This document shows positions 63,383 to 64,000 of a stretch of DNA of 64,000 bases, one piece after another. Below the pieces are notes generated by a model. That model searched no databases. It saw only the letters and a list, made by a program, of their open reading frames with translations, and was not told where the DNA came from. Within the stretch, counting starts at the first letter, position 1, and every line of letters starts with the position of its first letter. This stretch comes from Jeotgalibacillus aurantiacus. Its GTDB lineage: Bacteria > Bacillota > Bacilli > Bacillales > Jeotgalibacillaceae. Made by a program: the position numbers and the translations under genes. Location of the stretch: assembly GCF_020595125.1 (NCBI RefSeq), contig NZ_JACNMS010000002.1:682001-746000 (forward strand), in the 5' to 3' direction.

Positions 63383-64000
63383 TCAGAAGCGTTCTTTTAT
63401 GACTTCAAGTGCGATGCCACTGTCACTGTGTGGGTATTTGGTGTTTTCGATAATCTGATAGTCTTCGTGACCCTTTCCTGCGAAGATAATGATATCGTCC
63501 GGTTCTGCCTGTTGCATGAGGTGACGGACAGCCTCTCCTCTATCACCGATGCATGCGTATTGATTGTGAGTCATTCCTTTTTCAAGATCGCCTGTGATGC
63601 TGTCATAGTCCTCATAGCGCGGGTCATCTGTTGTCAGAACAACGTAATCTGCGAGTGAGGCCATTTCTGCCATAGCCGGCCGCTTGGATTTATCGCGGTT
63701 GCCTCCGGTACCAATTAAAAACAGGATCCGGTTTTTCTTAAACGGCATAACCGATTTAATGGCTTTTTCAATGGCATCAGGTGTATGGGCATAGTCAATA
63801 TAAATTGATAAAGGCGCATCCGTTGGTACCCTCTCCATTCTACCTGAAACCGGGGCAATGGTACGAAGGTGTTCAACCAGCTCACTGACCTTATAGCCTT
63901 TTGCATAGAGTGCTGCAATTGCTGCCAGTGTGTTTGAAACGTTAAAGGTTCCAAGAAGCTGTGTTTCAAGCTGATACACGCCGTCTGGAGAATGAAGTGT
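63383..64000 (-). CDS. murE: MurE-like UDP-MurNAc-tripeptide ligase, C-terminal part
   Basis: The frame is open from the window edge to 63383, so only the last 205 or so residues are visible. They include the end of the Mur-ligase central domain (LGTFNVSNTLAAIAALYAKG), SGRMERV, the IDYAHTPDAIEKAI motif, GTGGNRDKSKRP and GKGHEDYQ, all typical of MurE. MurE adds the third amino acid to the peptidoglycan stem. The specificity loop reads TTDDPRYED rather than the DNPR of classic diaminopimelate-adding enzymes, so the amino acid added is uncertain. The gene is not in a division/wall cluster here. Confidence 0.87.
   Translation of the reverse strand, partial: TLHSPDGVYQLETQLLGTFNVSNTLAAIAALYAKGYKVSELVEHLRTIAPVSGRMERVPTDAPLSIYIDYAHTPDAIEKAIKSVMPFKKNRILFLIGTGGNRDKSKRPAMAEMASLADYVVLTTDDPRYEDYDSITGDLEKGMTHNQYACIGDRGEAVRHLMQQAEPDDIIIFAGKGHEDYQIIENTKYPHSDSGIALEVIKERF

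Overview
The window is chromosomal DNA of a low-to-moderate GC Bacillales bacterium. Gene content and order follow, in inverted and edited form, the Bacillus subtilis stretch from ykoY-sigI-rsgI through mtn, clpE, ptsHI, patA-cheV-ykyB and the yku genes, as I recall that map. The organism is not B. subtilis itself: the ppx-ppk pair, prfC, many intergenic repeats and several rearrangements point to a Jeotgalibacillus- or Planococcaceae-like genome. That placement is an inference. I see no transposase, integrase, phage, CRISPR, tRNA or rRNA gene, so this is core chromosome.

Layout. 1-11 kb: half of an ABC exporter, 2-Cys peroxiredoxin YkuU, MscS channel YkuT, the acetyl-branch diaminopimelate genes dapL and dapH, the regulator CcpC, a DHA2 drug exporter, the c-di-AMP receptor DarB, YkuJ, a glutaredoxin-like protein and FadH. 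11-25 kb: a PAS-GGDEF-EAL protein, the ppx-ppk polyphosphate operon, YkyB, CheV, YkuV, an MFS carrier, CorA, PatA, YkwC and YkwB. 25-35 kb: ptsHI, a MoxR/DUF58/DUF4129 operon, an SDR, an acidic lipoprotein, and clpE with a double CtsR operator. 35-46 kb: an M3 oligopeptidase, MarR, a metallophosphoesterase, mtnE/mtnU, a sporulation-type histidine kinase, an acyltransferase, a B12-binding radical SAM protein and KtrD. 46-64 kb: rsgI-sigI, TerC under a yybP-ykoY (Mn2+) riboswitch, an extended SDR, an RND exporter, an NhaC-type carrier under a T-box with apparent Tyr specifier, a stand-alone EAL protein, prfC, a DUF4397 surface protein paired with a class F sortase, NupC, and the 3' part of a murE-like gene.

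Regulation readable in the DNA: two riboswitch-class leaders (T-box, yybP-ykoY), a twin CtsR operator around the clpE promoter, candidate SigI and SigB promoters, an inverted repeat over a leader at 11.2 kb, and many intrinsic terminators.

The most unusual feature is a family of about 112-115 bp intergenic palindromic elements, with nine full-length copies plus degenerate, arms-only and partial copies. Each copy has about 15 bp outer arms that are perfectly complementary within the copy yet differ between copies. Inside lie two further stems whose bases change in compensating pairs between copies. One copy is split by a second palindromic repeat, and the same junction recurs at a second locus. 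This pattern suggests selection on, or template-driven repair of, a folded structure rather than simple transposon ends.
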